From contig NZ_JBFTEH010000005.1 in NCBI RefSeq assembly GCF_041027365.1, positions 124,001-188,000 of the forward strand: a DNA stretch of 64,000 bases, given 5' to 3'. Origin of the DNA: VKMB-3413 sp041027365. Lineage in GTDB: Bacteria > Pseudomonadota > Alphaproteobacteria > Rhizobiales > Rhizobiaceae. Of this stretch, positions 52,684-61,183 are shown in pieces. Every line of letters begins with the position of its first letter. The stretch's first letter is position 1. The notes under the pieces are model-generated. The model did not search any database. It worked only from the letters and a program-made list of their open reading frames with translations, and was not told the DNA's origin. The position numbers and the translations under genes were made by a program.

Positions 52684-53571
52684 ATGACCATGGTCTTCGG
52701 CATCCCGCTGCCCGCCCTTCTCGGCCAGCTCTTCCTCGGCTTCATCAACGGCTCGTTCTACGCCATGCTGTCGCTGGGCCTGGCGGTGATCTTCGGGCTC
52801 CTCAGGGTGATCAACTTCGCCCATGGCGCGCAGTACATGCTCGGCGCCTTCGCGGCCTATTTCTGCCTCGCCTATGCCGGCATCGGCTTCTGGCCGGCGC
52901 TGATCGTCGCCCCGATCGTCGTCGCGCTCGTCTCGGCGGTGATCGAGCGGACCATGCTGTCGCGGCTCTACGACCTCGACCATCTCTACGGCCTGCTCTT
53001 CACCTTCGGCCTGGCGCTGATCTTCGAGGGCACCTTCCGCTACTATTTCGGCTCGGCGGGCCAGCCCTACCGCACGCCGTCGCTGCTCGCCGGCGGCACC
53101 AATCTCGGCTTCATGTTCCTGCCGAACTATCGCGGCTTCGTCGTCGTCGCCTCGATGGTCATCTGCCTCGCCACCTGGCTCCTGATCGAGAAGACCAAGC
53201 TCGGCGCCTATCTGCGCGCCGCGACCGAGAACCCGCAGCTCGTCCAGGCCTTCGGCGTCAACGTGCCGCTGCTCCTGACGCTGACCTATGCGCTCGGTGC
53301 CGGCCTCGCCGCGCTCGCCGGCGTGCTGGCGGCGCCGATCTACCAGGTCTCGCCGCTGATGGGCTCGAACCTCATCATCATCGTCTTCGCGGTGGTGGTG
53401 ATCGGCGGCATGGGCTCGATCGTCGGGGCGATCCTCTCCGGCTACATGCTGGGGATCCTCGAGGGTCTCACCAAGGTGTTCTACCCCGAGGCCTCGAACA
53501 TCGTCGTCTTCGTCATCATGGCGGTCGTGCTGATGATCCGGCCGGCCGGCCTGTTCGGGAAGGAGTTCTGA
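52684..53571 (+). CDS. livH: Branched-chain amino acid-type ABC permease (LivH)
   Basis: A 295-residue inner-membrane permease with about eight hydrophobic segments: QLFLGFINGSFYAMLSLGLA, VINFAHGAQYMLGAFAAYFC, LNP-type loop TKLGAYLRAATENPQLVQAF (the cytoplasmic ATPase contact) and GVLAAPIYQVSPLMG. The length is standard. LivM follows after two bases. Confidence 0.93.
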   Translation: MTMVFGIPLPALLGQLFLGFINGSFYAMLSLGLAVIFGLLRVINFAHGAQYMLGAFAAYFCLAYAGIGFWPALIVAPIVVALVSAVIERTMLSRLYDLDHLYGLLFTFGLALIFEGTFRYYFGSAGQPYRTPSLLAGGTNLGFMFLPNYRGFVVVASMVICLATWLLIEKTKLGAYLRAATENPQLVQAFGVNVPLLLTLTYALGAGLAALAGVLAAPIYQVSPLMGSNLIIIVFAVVVIGGMGSIVGAILSGYMLGILEGLTKVFYPEASNIVVFVIMAVVLMIRPAGLFGKEF

Positions 53572-53573
53572 CG

Positions 53574-54578
53574 ATGTCGAGCCTTCCGGACACGCCCGCC
53601 ATCCGCGACGGCGAGGGATCGCTCGAAGCCTCGCCGCGCCGCCGGGCCGGCCAGCGCAGCCTGTCCACCGCCGGCCTCGTGATCGCGGCGGTCGCGCTCG
53701 TCGGCCTGCTGCTCGCGCCGTTCTTCGTCTATCCCGTCTTCCTGATGACGGTGATGTGCTTCGCGCTGTTCGCGACGGCCTTCAACCTCCTGCTCGGCTA
53801 TGTCGGCCTCCTCTCCTTCGGCCATGCCGCCTTCTTCGGCGGCGCCGCCTATTTCACCGCCCATGCGGTCAAGGTCTGGCACCTCGACCCGCTGCTGGCG
53901 GTGATCTTCGGCATGGCCGGCGCCGGGCTCATGGGCCTCGTCGTTGGCTTCATCGCCATTCGCCGCCAGGGCATCTACTTCGCCATGGTGACGCTCGCTC
54001 TGTCGCAGATGGTCTATTTCATCTTCCTGCAGGCGCCCTTCACCCATGGCGAGGACGGCATCCAGGGCGTGCCGCGCGGCGACCTTCTCGGCTTCATCGA
54101 CCTTAACCAGCCGCTGAACATCTACTATTTCGTGCTGGCGGTCTTCGTCTTCGGCTTCTTCGCCGTCTGGCGGATGGTCAACTCGCCCTTCGGCCACGTC
54201 CTGAAGGCGATCCGCGAGAACGAGAACCGGGCGATCTCGCTCGGCTACCGCGTCGAGCGCTACAAGCTCGGCGCCTTCGTCATGTCCGCCGCCATCGCCG
54301 GGCTCGCCGGCTCGCTGAAGGCCATCGTCCTGCAGATCGCGACGCTCACCGACGTCGCCTGGCAGATGTCCGGCGAGGTCGTGCTGATGACGCTGCTCGG
54401 CGGCATGGGCACGATCTTCGGCCCCTCCGTCGGCGCCGCCCTCGTCGTCACCATGCAGAACTACTTCGCGACCTCGGGCTTCCCGGTCACCGTCGTCATC
54501 GGCGTGATCTTCGTCCTGTGCGTGCTCCTGTTCCGGCGCGGCATCGTCGGCGAGGCGATCCGGCTGATGCGGCGGTAG
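53574..54578 (+). CDS. livM: Branched-chain amino acid-type ABC permease (LivM)
   Basis: A 334-residue permease partner of LivH with about nine hydrophobic segments and a basic N-terminus (SPRRRAGQRSLSTAG-type). Marks are LLLGYVGLLSFGHAAFFGGA, the cytoplasmic loop SPFGHVLKAIRENENRAISL and VVLMTLLGGMGTIFGPSVGA. It ends the operon. The following 215 bases up to the PQQ gene hold a GC-rich hairpin CGAGAG/CTCTCG near 54630-54650 but no clear terminator. Confidence 0.93.
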   Translation: MSSLPDTPAIRDGEGSLEASPRRRAGQRSLSTAGLVIAAVALVGLLLAPFFVYPVFLMTVMCFALFATAFNLLLGYVGLLSFGHAAFFGGAAYFTAHAVKVWHLDPLLAVIFGMAGAGLMGLVVGFIAIRRQGIYFAMVTLALSQMVYFIFLQAPFTHGEDGIQGVPRGDLLGFIDLNQPLNIYYFVLAVFVFGFFAVWRMVNSPFGHVLKAIRENENRAISLGYRVERYKLGAFVMSAAIAGLAGSLKAIVLQIATLTDVAWQMSGEVVLMTLLGGMGTIFGPSVGAALVVTMQNYFATSGFPVTVVIGVIFVLCVLLFRRGIVGEAIRLMRR

Positions 54579-54793
54579 GGGCGGCGACACCCACAGAGAC
54601 CGGACCGCTCCAATCAGAAATTCGGGGCGAGAGGCGGCTGGCGGGCTCTCGACCCGTGGCTGACCAAATAACCGTCATGCAACGCTGCTGGACCATCGTC
54701 GCAAGTCCTACAGCTTCCTCTTCATTGTTCACGGCGCCCCCTTGAGATCGGGCTCAACCGGCACGGATCGGCGCGAGCAGCGGAGGAGACGAA

Positions 54794-56497
54794 ATGACCC
54801 ACTCGATCGTGCGCGGGCTTCTGGCCGGCGTCGCAGCCCTAGCCTTTCCGGCCTTGGCGGCAGCCCAGTCGCCGAGCGCTTCCGGCAACCCGTCCGGCCC
54901 GACAGCGCAGGACTACATGAAAGACAGTGGATCCAATTGGATCCTGCCAGCCGGAAACTATAGCGGCAACCGCCAGATTTCCGAAGGAGAGATCGGTCCC
55001 GACAATGTCGGCGACCTGAAGAAGGCCTGGACCTTCAAGCTTCCCGACGACGGGCCGATCGAATCCTCTCCGATCGTGTGGAACGGCACGATCTACATCA
55101 CCTCGAACCACGACGATATCTATGCCGTCGACGCCGAGACCGGAAAACTCGACTGGCAATACAATCCGAAGCCGATGCAGCTCGTCGGCTTTCCGCGCAA
55201 TCGTGGCGTGGCGCTGATGAACGGCACACTCTACATCGCGATGATCGACGGCCATCTCGCCGCCGTCGATGCCAAGACCGGCAAGGAGAAGTGGAACAAG
55301 CAGACCGTCGCGAACCCGAAGAACAGCTTCTACACGATGCAGCCGGTCCCCTATAAGGACGAACTCCTGCTCGGGGTGTCCGATGGCGATTGGGGCGGCA
55401 TCGGCAATATCAGCGCCTTTTCGCCCAAGGACGGCAGTCGGCTGTGGAAGTGGGAGAGCATCCCAAAGCCGGGCGAGAAGGGGCACGACAGCTGGTCCGG
55501 TGATTCCTGGAAGCGCGGCTGCGGGGCGATCTGGAACGGGCTCGCCGTCGATCCGAAGACCGACACGCTGTACGTCACGGTCGGCAACCCCTGCCCGGAC
55601 TTCCTCGGCAAGCCGCGTCAGGGCGACAATCTCTACACCAATTCGATGGTCGCACTCGACATCTCCGGCAAGCAGCCGACGATGAAGTGGTTCCACCAGT
55701 TCCGGCCGCACGACACCCATGATTGGGATCCGGCAATGCCGCCGGTGCTGTTCACCGGCACCGTCGACGGCAAGAAGACCAAGCTCGCGGCCGCGGGCGA
55801 CAAGGGCGGCACGTTCTGGATCCTCAATGCCGAGACCGGCAAGCTCGTCAGCGACACGCCGGTCAGCTACCAGATGAACCAGAATTCCAGCCCGCCCATC
55901 GAGGGCACGAACTACGCCTGCCCGAACACCAATGGCGGCGTGGAATTCAACGGCGGGGCGTTCGATCCGTCGACCAATACGTTCTTCGTGCCCTCCACCA
56001 ATCAGTGTGGCAAATGGACGGCGGCGCAGAAGGCGCAGTTGATCGCCGGACAGTTTTATCTCGGTGGTTCCTTCCCCAGCCTCGTCGGGCCGAACTCCGG
56101 ATGGTTTAACGCGATAGACGTCGGCAACGGCATAGCCGCCTGGCGGCATCACCTGGACCTGCCGGCCAACGGCGGTGCGCTGGTGATGGACTACAACGGG
56201 TCCGCCAAGGGTTCGGGCAGCGGCTCCGCCAAGGGCGCTTCGCTGGTCTTCACCGGCCTCCTCGATGGCCACTTCAACGCCTACGACACCAAGACCGGCA
56301 AGGTCCTGTGGTCCTATGACACCGGGGCGAGCATTATCGCGCCACCTGCAACCTTCACCATGAACGATCACCGCTATCTGCTCGTATCGTCTGGCGACCC
56401 CGGCTTCCTCAAGGTGTCGGAAATGACGAAGCCGGCCGGCCCGGCGCACCTGACGGCCTTCGTCGAGGGTTCCTCCAATTCGCAGGCGGCCCAGTGA
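54794..56497 (+). CDS. PQQ-dependent alcohol/sugar dehydrogenase-like beta-propeller
   Basis: A 567-residue periplasmic quinoprotein with a signal peptide (LLAGVAALAFPALAAAQ) and repeated tryptophan-docking motifs (KLDWQYNPKP, GKEKWNKQT, LWKWES, GKVLWSYDTG). It has GNPCPDFLGKPRQGDNLYTN, aligning with the active-site segment of methanol dehydrogenases, and FRPHDTHDWDPAMPP. The vicinal Cys-Cys that sits beside PQQ in MxaF/XoxF is absent (the region reads MQLVGFPRNRGVALMNG). It is coupled by ATGA to a cytochrome c, its probable electron acceptor. The substrate is unknown. Confidence 0.85.
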   Translation: MTHSIVRGLLAGVAALAFPALAAAQSPSASGNPSGPTAQDYMKDSGSNWILPAGNYSGNRQISEGEIGPDNVGDLKKAWTFKLPDDGPIESSPIVWNGTIYITSNHDDIYAVDAETGKLDWQYNPKPMQLVGFPRNRGVALMNGTLYIAMIDGHLAAVDAKTGKEKWNKQTVANPKNSFYTMQPVPYKDELLLGVSDGDWGGIGNISAFSPKDGSRLWKWESIPKPGEKGHDSWSGDSWKRGCGAIWNGLAVDPKTDTLYVTVGNPCPDFLGKPRQGDNLYTNSMVALDISGKQPTMKWFHQFRPHDTHDWDPAMPPVLFTGTVDGKKTKLAAAGDKGGTFWILNAETGKLVSDTPVSYQMNQNSSPPIEGTNYACPNTNGGVEFNGGAFDPSTNTFFVPSTNQCGKWTAAQKAQLIAGQFYLGGSFPSLVGPNSGWFNAIDVGNGIAAWRHHLDLPANGGALVMDYNGSAKGSGSGSAKGASLVFTGLLDGHFNAYDTKTGKVLWSYDTGASIIAPPATFTMNDHRYLLVSSGDPGFLKVSEMTKPAGPAHLTAFVEGSSNSQAAQ

Positions 56498-57933
56498 CCA
56501 CGCAAGCTTCGACCCTGATCATGCCGTCGCGCCCCTTTTTGGGCGCGGCGCTTCTGTGCGCCACGCTCGCGCTCCAGCCGGCCATGGCAAAGGCCGCAGA
56601 TGCGGCAAAGCCGCATCAGGAGGCTATGGCCGCGTTGCACGACCTCGACGCGGCGGTGGCGGAAATCGATCGCGCCTCCGGCCTGTCTGCCAGCTCTCCC
56701 GATCCTTATCGCCGCGCCGCGCACCGCGCGATCAATGCGCTCGGCGGCGCGCAGGATGCCACCTATGACGCGGCCTCCGGCAATCCGGGCGACGCCGCCG
56801 GCGCGCTCGGCCATCTCAATGCGCTCGAAGGCGCCGGCGGCTCGGCGGCCTGGCTGCCGGCGGTCCGCACCGCGCTGGTCAATGCGACGGTGGCGCAGAA
56901 CCGCCTGTCCTCCGCCCTCGACAGCGACGGGCTCGACGAGTTCCAGGCGGCGGCCACGAGTGCCATGGAGAGCTTGCTCGTCGCGATAGGCCGCGGTTCC
57001 GAAACCGGGCCGCTCGGCGGGCTCTACGGAGCCCTGTCCACGACGGCAATGGGTGTTCCCGATGGCGCCGACGTCGCCGACGGCTGCGCGGCGCCGAGCA
57101 AGGCGCCGGTTTACGGGGTGGCGGGCGGCCGGTTGCTCTATGTCGCTGTGGCGCCGGGTGGCGGTGCCGACCGGTTCTCCGTGCCGCTGGCGATCGCGGT
57201 CGTCCGGTCCCATGCCGGTGTGACCGTGCTTGAGACGGCCGCGGCGGCAATGAGCCACGACCTTTGCAAGGACGGCGGCTGGGAGAAGGCCGACGCGACG
57301 GACGCCTCTGCCGGAGCTGGCGCATCGACACAGACGGCATCTGCCGATCCTGCGCCCTCGACCGCGAACCGGGGCGCAACGACATCGTCGAGCAACAATG
57401 CGGCAGGCACGCCTCCGGCATCTGACCGCGCTAGCGCTCAGACGGCGGACAACGCCTCGTCCGCCACGGATGCCTCGTCTCCATCGGGAAGCGGCTCGGC
57501 CTCGGACGGAGGATTATCCTCCGGCAGTGGCGGAAACCTGCCGAAACTCTACACCGAGGCGCAGGCCGTGCAGGGCGCCGGCGTTTTCGCCATGCAATGC
57601 GCCTCCTGCCATGGCGGGCAGCTGCAGGGAAAATCGGCGCCGGCGATCGGCGGCCAGCAGTTCCTCAACAAGGCGAAGATCCTCGGCTGGTCGGCGGCCG
57701 ACCTGCGTCACATCGTGGTGACGTCGATGCCGCGCAGCAATCCCGGCTCGTTGTCGAAGCAGCAATATGCCGAGGTTCTCGCCTATCTTCTGGCGGTCAA
57801 CTGCTACCCCGCGGGGGACAAGCCCTTCCCGCAGGCCACCGACAGCCAGCTCCAGAACGCCAAGCTGCATCCGGTCGCAGGGATGACGTTAAGCAAAAAT
57901 CCGGCGCTCTGCACGGTCAAGGGCGGCGGTTGA
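56494..57933 (+). CDS. Cytochrome c with large novel N-terminal region
   Basis: A 479-residue periplasmic protein. A signal peptide is followed by a helical Ala-rich region (about 38-170), a compact region with two Cys (C198, C258), and a long Ser/Ala/Gly/Asp-rich linker (264-348). The C-terminal domain is a class I cytochrome c with CASCH at 369-373 and the axial Met likely M412 (VVTSMPRSNPG). The GTG start overlaps the dehydrogenase stop; ATG 56521 is the alternative. The linker and N-terminal domain are unlike the short cytochromes usually paired with PQQ enzymes. It probably takes electrons from PQQ to the terminal oxidase. Confidence 0.85.
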   Translation: MTTQASTLIMPSRPFLGAALLCATLALQPAMAKAADAAKPHQEAMAALHDLDAAVAEIDRASGLSASSPDPYRRAAHRAINALGGAQDATYDAASGNPGDAAGALGHLNALEGAGGSAAWLPAVRTALVNATVAQNRLSSALDSDGLDEFQAAATSAMESLLVAIGRGSETGPLGGLYGALSTTAMGVPDGADVADGCAAPSKAPVYGVAGGRLLYVAVAPGGGADRFSVPLAIAVVRSHAGVTVLETAAAAMSHDLCKDGGWEKADATDASAGAGASTQTASADPAPSTANRGATTSSSNNAAGTPPASDRASAQTADNASSATDASSPSGSGSASDGGLSSGSGGNLPKLYTEAQAVQGAGVFAMQCASCHGGQLQGKSAPAIGGQQFLNKAKILGWSAADLRHIVVTSMPRSNPGSLSKQQYAEVLAYLLAVNCYPAGDKPFPQATDSQLQNAKLHPVAGMTLSKNPALCTVKGGG

Positions 57934-58009
57934 AACATTTCTCTCAGGCGCCGGATCTACGCATGCGGCAGCTACCATGTCGTACCTATGGGTCGGGGAC
58001 CCGGCACGC

Positions 58010-59029
58010 CTACAGCGGCGCCCTGACGCTCACCTGCATCGCCGGGCCGAGCCCGTAGTCGATCTCGGCCTTGAGGCTCATCGCCATGGCGCGGATCAGC
58101 TTGGTGCCGATGCCGGTGCCCTTCGGGGAGTTGGCGGGATCGAAGCCGCGGCCGTCGTCCTCGACCCGAAGCCGGAACGCCCCGTTCTCAGAGGAGAGGA
58201 ACACCCGGATCTCGCCGCTCTCCCCGGCGCCATAGGCGTATTTGCAGGCATTGCCGACGAGTTCGTTGACGATCACGCCGACCGAGACGGCCTTGTCCGT
58301 CGCCAGCCGCAGATTGTCGGCGACGAGGCGGATCAGCCGCGGCGAGCCCGGCGTCGACCAGGTCGCTTCCAGCTCGGCGATGAAGGAGCCGAGATACTCC
58401 GCCATGTCGACGGTCTCGATGTCGTCGGAGGTGTAGAGCCGGCGATGCACCTGGCCGATCGCGGTGATGCGCTGGTGGGTGTCCTTCAGCGCGATCTTCG
58501 CTTCCTCGCTGGTGACGCTCGCCGCCTGCATCTGCACGAAGGCGCCGACGATCTGCAGCGAGTTGGCGACGCGGTGGTTGGCTTCCTTCAGGAGCGCGGC
58601 GAGCCGCTCGTTGCTGGCCCTGAGCGCCCGCTCCGCCTCGTCCTTGGCGGCCAGCAGCGCGCGTCGCTCCAGCGCCTGCTCGAAGCTCGACGCGAGCAGA
58701 TCGAAGAAGTCCTCGCCGACGGTCTTGACCACATAGTCCGCCGCGCCGGCCTTCAGCGCCGCGACGGCGACCTGCGTCTCCTCCGACCCGGTGACGTAGA
58801 CCACCGGCGGCGGCGCATCGAGCGCGCCGATCATCGCCAGCGCCTCAAGGCCGTTCTTGCCGGGCATGTAGTGGTCGATGGCGACGAGGTCGAAGCGGTC
58901 CTCATCGAGCAGCGCCATGCCGTCGTCGGCGCTCGCCGCCGTCGTCACCTCGTAGCCGCGCCGCCGCAGCGCACGACGCGTCAGCGTCCGCAGGCCCTCG
59001 TCGTCGTCGATGTAGAGAACGCGCGGCAC
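58010..59029 (-). CDS. Response regulator-histidine kinase hybrid (REC-HisKA_2)
   Basis: A 339-residue protein with an N-terminal receiver (LYIDDDEGLRTL; phospho-Asp D52 in VAIDHYMPGKNG; VVYVTGSEE), a short coiled-coil, then a HisKA_2-type dimerisation domain (LLKEANHRVANSLQIVGAFV, H152) and HATPase (VGVIVNELVGNACKYAYGAG; DDGRGFDPANS; GTGIGTKLIRAM). Receiver-first kinases of this family relay phosphate rather than sense directly. Eight bases separate it from the response regulator, so the three signalling genes are one unit. Confidence 0.92.
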   Translation of the reverse strand: MPRVLYIDDDEGLRTLTRRALRRRGYEVTTAASADDGMALLDEDRFDLVAIDHYMPGKNGLEALAMIGALDAPPPVVYVTGSEETQVAVAALKAGAADYVVKTVGEDFFDLLASSFEQALERRALLAAKDEAERALRASNERLAALLKEANHRVANSLQIVGAFVQMQAASVTSEEAKIALKDTHQRITAIGQVHRRLYTSDDIETVDMAEYLGSFIAELEATWSTPGSPRLIRLVADNLRLATDKAVSVGVIVNELVGNACKYAYGAGESGEIRVFLSSENGAFRLRVEDDGRGFDPANSPKGTGIGTKLIRAMAMSLKAEIDYGLGPAMQVSVRAPL

Positions 59030-59037
59030 GGGACGGG

Positions 59038-59487
59038 TTAAGCCTCTCCCTCGATATCCGGCAGCTGGATGACCGAGATGAACAGGCCGAGCTGGCGGAT
59101 CGCCTGGGCGAAGGATTCGTAGTTCACCGGCTTGGTGATGTAGACATTGGCGCCGAGATCGTAGCAGCGCTCGATCTCCACCTTGTCGTCCGTGGTGGTC
59201 AGCACGACGACCGGCGTGCGGCGCAGCGGGCTGCCCTCCGCCTTCATCTTCTGCAGGATGTCCGTGCCGCTCATGTCCGGCAGGTTCAGATCGAGCAGCA
59301 CCAGCGCCGGGCCGTTCTTCGCCGGTCCCGAGGCATGGTTGAACAGGAAGTCGAGCGCCGCTGTCCCGTCGGCGAAATGCTTGATCTCGTTCGAGACGCC
59401 GGCCCGCCGGATGTTCTTCTCGATCAGCCGCGCATGCCCCTCGTCGTCCTCGATCATCACGATGCTGACGGTCTGGTGGTTGCTCAC
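59038..59487 (-). CDS. Single-domain response regulator
   Basis: A 149-residue stand-alone receiver of the Rcp1 type: IVMIEDDEGHARLIEKNIRR (acidic pair), phospho-Asp D66 in ALVLLDLNLPDMSG, PVVVLTTTDDKVE and ANVYITKPVNY (Lys). There is no output domain, so it passes phosphate on or acts by protein contact. It sits between the CHASE3 kinase and the REC-HisKA_2 kinase, giving a likely relay kinase to regulator to hybrid kinase. Confidence 0.93.
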   Translation of the reverse strand: MSNHQTVSIVMIEDDEGHARLIEKNIRRAGVSNEIKHFADGTAALDFLFNHASGPAKNGPALVLLDLNLPDMSGTDILQKMKAEGSPLRRTPVVVLTTTDDKVEIERCYDLGANVYITKPVNYESFAQAIRQLGLFISVIQLPDIEGEA

Positions 59488-59499
59488 GGGCGTCGGTCC

Positions 59500-60990
59500 T
59501 TACGTGGATTTGCTCTCGAGGGGCATGGACAGGCGGAAGGTGGCGCCTTCGTCGAGCGCCGACTCGCAGGAGATGATTCCTCCAAGGCGATAGGCGAGCG
59601 CGCGCACATGCGCCAGCCCAATTCCCTCGCCCGGCTGATCCTGCGTACCAGAACGCCGGAAAAGGTCAAAAATTCGTTCGTGATCGCGTGGATCGATGCC
59701 GCGGCCGTTGTCGGACACCTCGATGATCGCGCGGTCGCGCTGGCGCTGACCGCGCACGGTGATGACCCCAGGCCGGCCGGGCTTGAGATATTTCACCGCG
59801 TTCTCGACGAGGTTGGAGACGATCTGCTCGATCGCGAGCCGATCCGTCGTCAGCGTCGGCAGCGCCTCGACGCGGATCTCGGCGCGCAGTTCGTCGACCC
59901 GGTGCTGCATGGTGTCGGCGATGCCGCGCACCACCTCGTTCATGTCGACCCGTTCCGGCGTCAGCACCCGGCGCCCCTCGCGCGACAGACGCAGGATCGC
60001 GTTGATCAGCCGGTCCATCTTCTGCGTCGAGGAGCGGATGAAGCCGATCGATTCCGGCAGATCCTCCTTTGCCGCGAGCCGCGCCTCCTCGGTGACGAGC
60101 TCCGGCGCTTCCGCCTCGGCCCGGTCGATCAGCTCGGAGAGCGGCCGCGTGGCGGCCTCCAGCTCGCTGGTGAAGCCCATGACGTTGACCAGCGGCGAGC
60201 GCAGGTCGTGCGAGACGATGTAGGCGAAGCGCTGGATCTCGTCATTGGCCCGCTGCAGCTCGGCGGTGCGCACCTGCACGGCCGATTCGAGGTCGGTGTT
60301 GAGCAGGCGCAGCCGGTCCCGCGACACCGCGAGGTCGCGCATGTTGCGCCGAGTCGCGAGAATGGTCGCCGTCGCGACGAGCAGCAGCAGCACGAAGGCT
60401 ACCCCGAGCACGATGTAAGACGCCGCGACGCCGCGGCGCTGCGCCGCCTCGCGCTGCGTCAAAAGCTTGTGCTCCTCGGCGCTCATCTCGCGCGACAGCG
60501 CCCTTATCCGCTCGACGATCCGGACGTCGTCCTCGTCGAGGATGGTCGCGGCCGTGACCCCGCTCCCGCCCGTCTGGCGGTCCGCGATCGAGGAGCGCAG
60601 CAGTCTGAGATGCTCGTCGCTGAGCCGCTGCAGTTCCTCAAGCCGCGTCACCTCGCTCGGATTGTCCGAGACGAGGGCGCGGATCCGGTCGAGCTGTGCC
60701 GGCAGTTCGCGCGCCGTCGCCTCGAAGACCTGCAGGAAGCGGGGATCGGGCTCGATCAGATAGCCGCGCCGCGCGGTCTCGATGCGCTCCGACAGCGAGC
60801 GCAGGTCCGCCAGCGCCGCCTCCACCTCGAAGGTGTGCGAGACCCATTCGGTGATGTCCTGCGTGCGCACGAGGATGAAGCCGGCGGTGACCGCGGCGAC
60901 GATGAGCATCAGGAATCCGCCGGCGACGGCGGCGACGGAGCGGCGGAAGGTGCGCCGGACGGTCTGCATCAGGCGCTGATCCCCGGGCAT
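59500..60990 (-). CDS. CHASE3-type sensor histidine kinase
   Basis: A 496-residue membrane kinase: first membrane segment about 18-41 (AVAGGFLMLIVAAVTAGFIL), a helical periplasmic CHASE3-like domain (RSLSERIETARRGYLIEPDP), second membrane segment near 187-214, a coiled coil, HisKA (RFAYIVSHDLRSPLVNVMGF) and HATPase (VSNLVENAVKYLKPGRPGVI; SDNGRGIDPRDHERIFDLFR; GIGLAHVRALA). Start ATG 60990 or 60969; neither has a strong ribosome site. It is the sensing end of the three-gene unit; its signal is unknown. Confidence 0.92.
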   Translation of the reverse strand: MPGDQRLMQTVRRTFRRSVAAVAGGFLMLIVAAVTAGFILVRTQDITEWVSHTFEVEAALADLRSLSERIETARRGYLIEPDPRFLQVFEATARELPAQLDRIRALVSDNPSEVTRLEELQRLSDEHLRLLRSSIADRQTGGSGVTAATILDEDDVRIVERIRALSREMSAEEHKLLTQREAAQRRGVAASYIVLGVAFVLLLLVATATILATRRNMRDLAVSRDRLRLLNTDLESAVQVRTAELQRANDEIQRFAYIVSHDLRSPLVNVMGFTSELEAATRPLSELIDRAEAEAPELVTEEARLAAKEDLPESIGFIRSSTQKMDRLINAILRLSREGRRVLTPERVDMNEVVRGIADTMQHRVDELRAEIRVEALPTLTTDRLAIEQIVSNLVENAVKYLKPGRPGVITVRGQRQRDRAIIEVSDNGRGIDPRDHERIFDLFRRSGTQDQPGEGIGLAHVRALAYRLGGIISCESALDEGATFRLSMPLESKST

Positions 60991-61183
60991 GCGGGGACGA
61001 GACGCGGGCTCGCGCCGGAACGGCCGGCCGGCGGCCGGCGGGACGATCCAGGATATTCGGTCTGCATCTTTTCTCGCGTCGTCCCTGATGATGGCTGCGA
61101 TGCTGTAGCCTGCGGCGCGCGCGGGCTCAATGCTTCCGCCGGCACCGCCGCCGCAACCGGCCCGGACCGCGGCCCCGGTCGCA

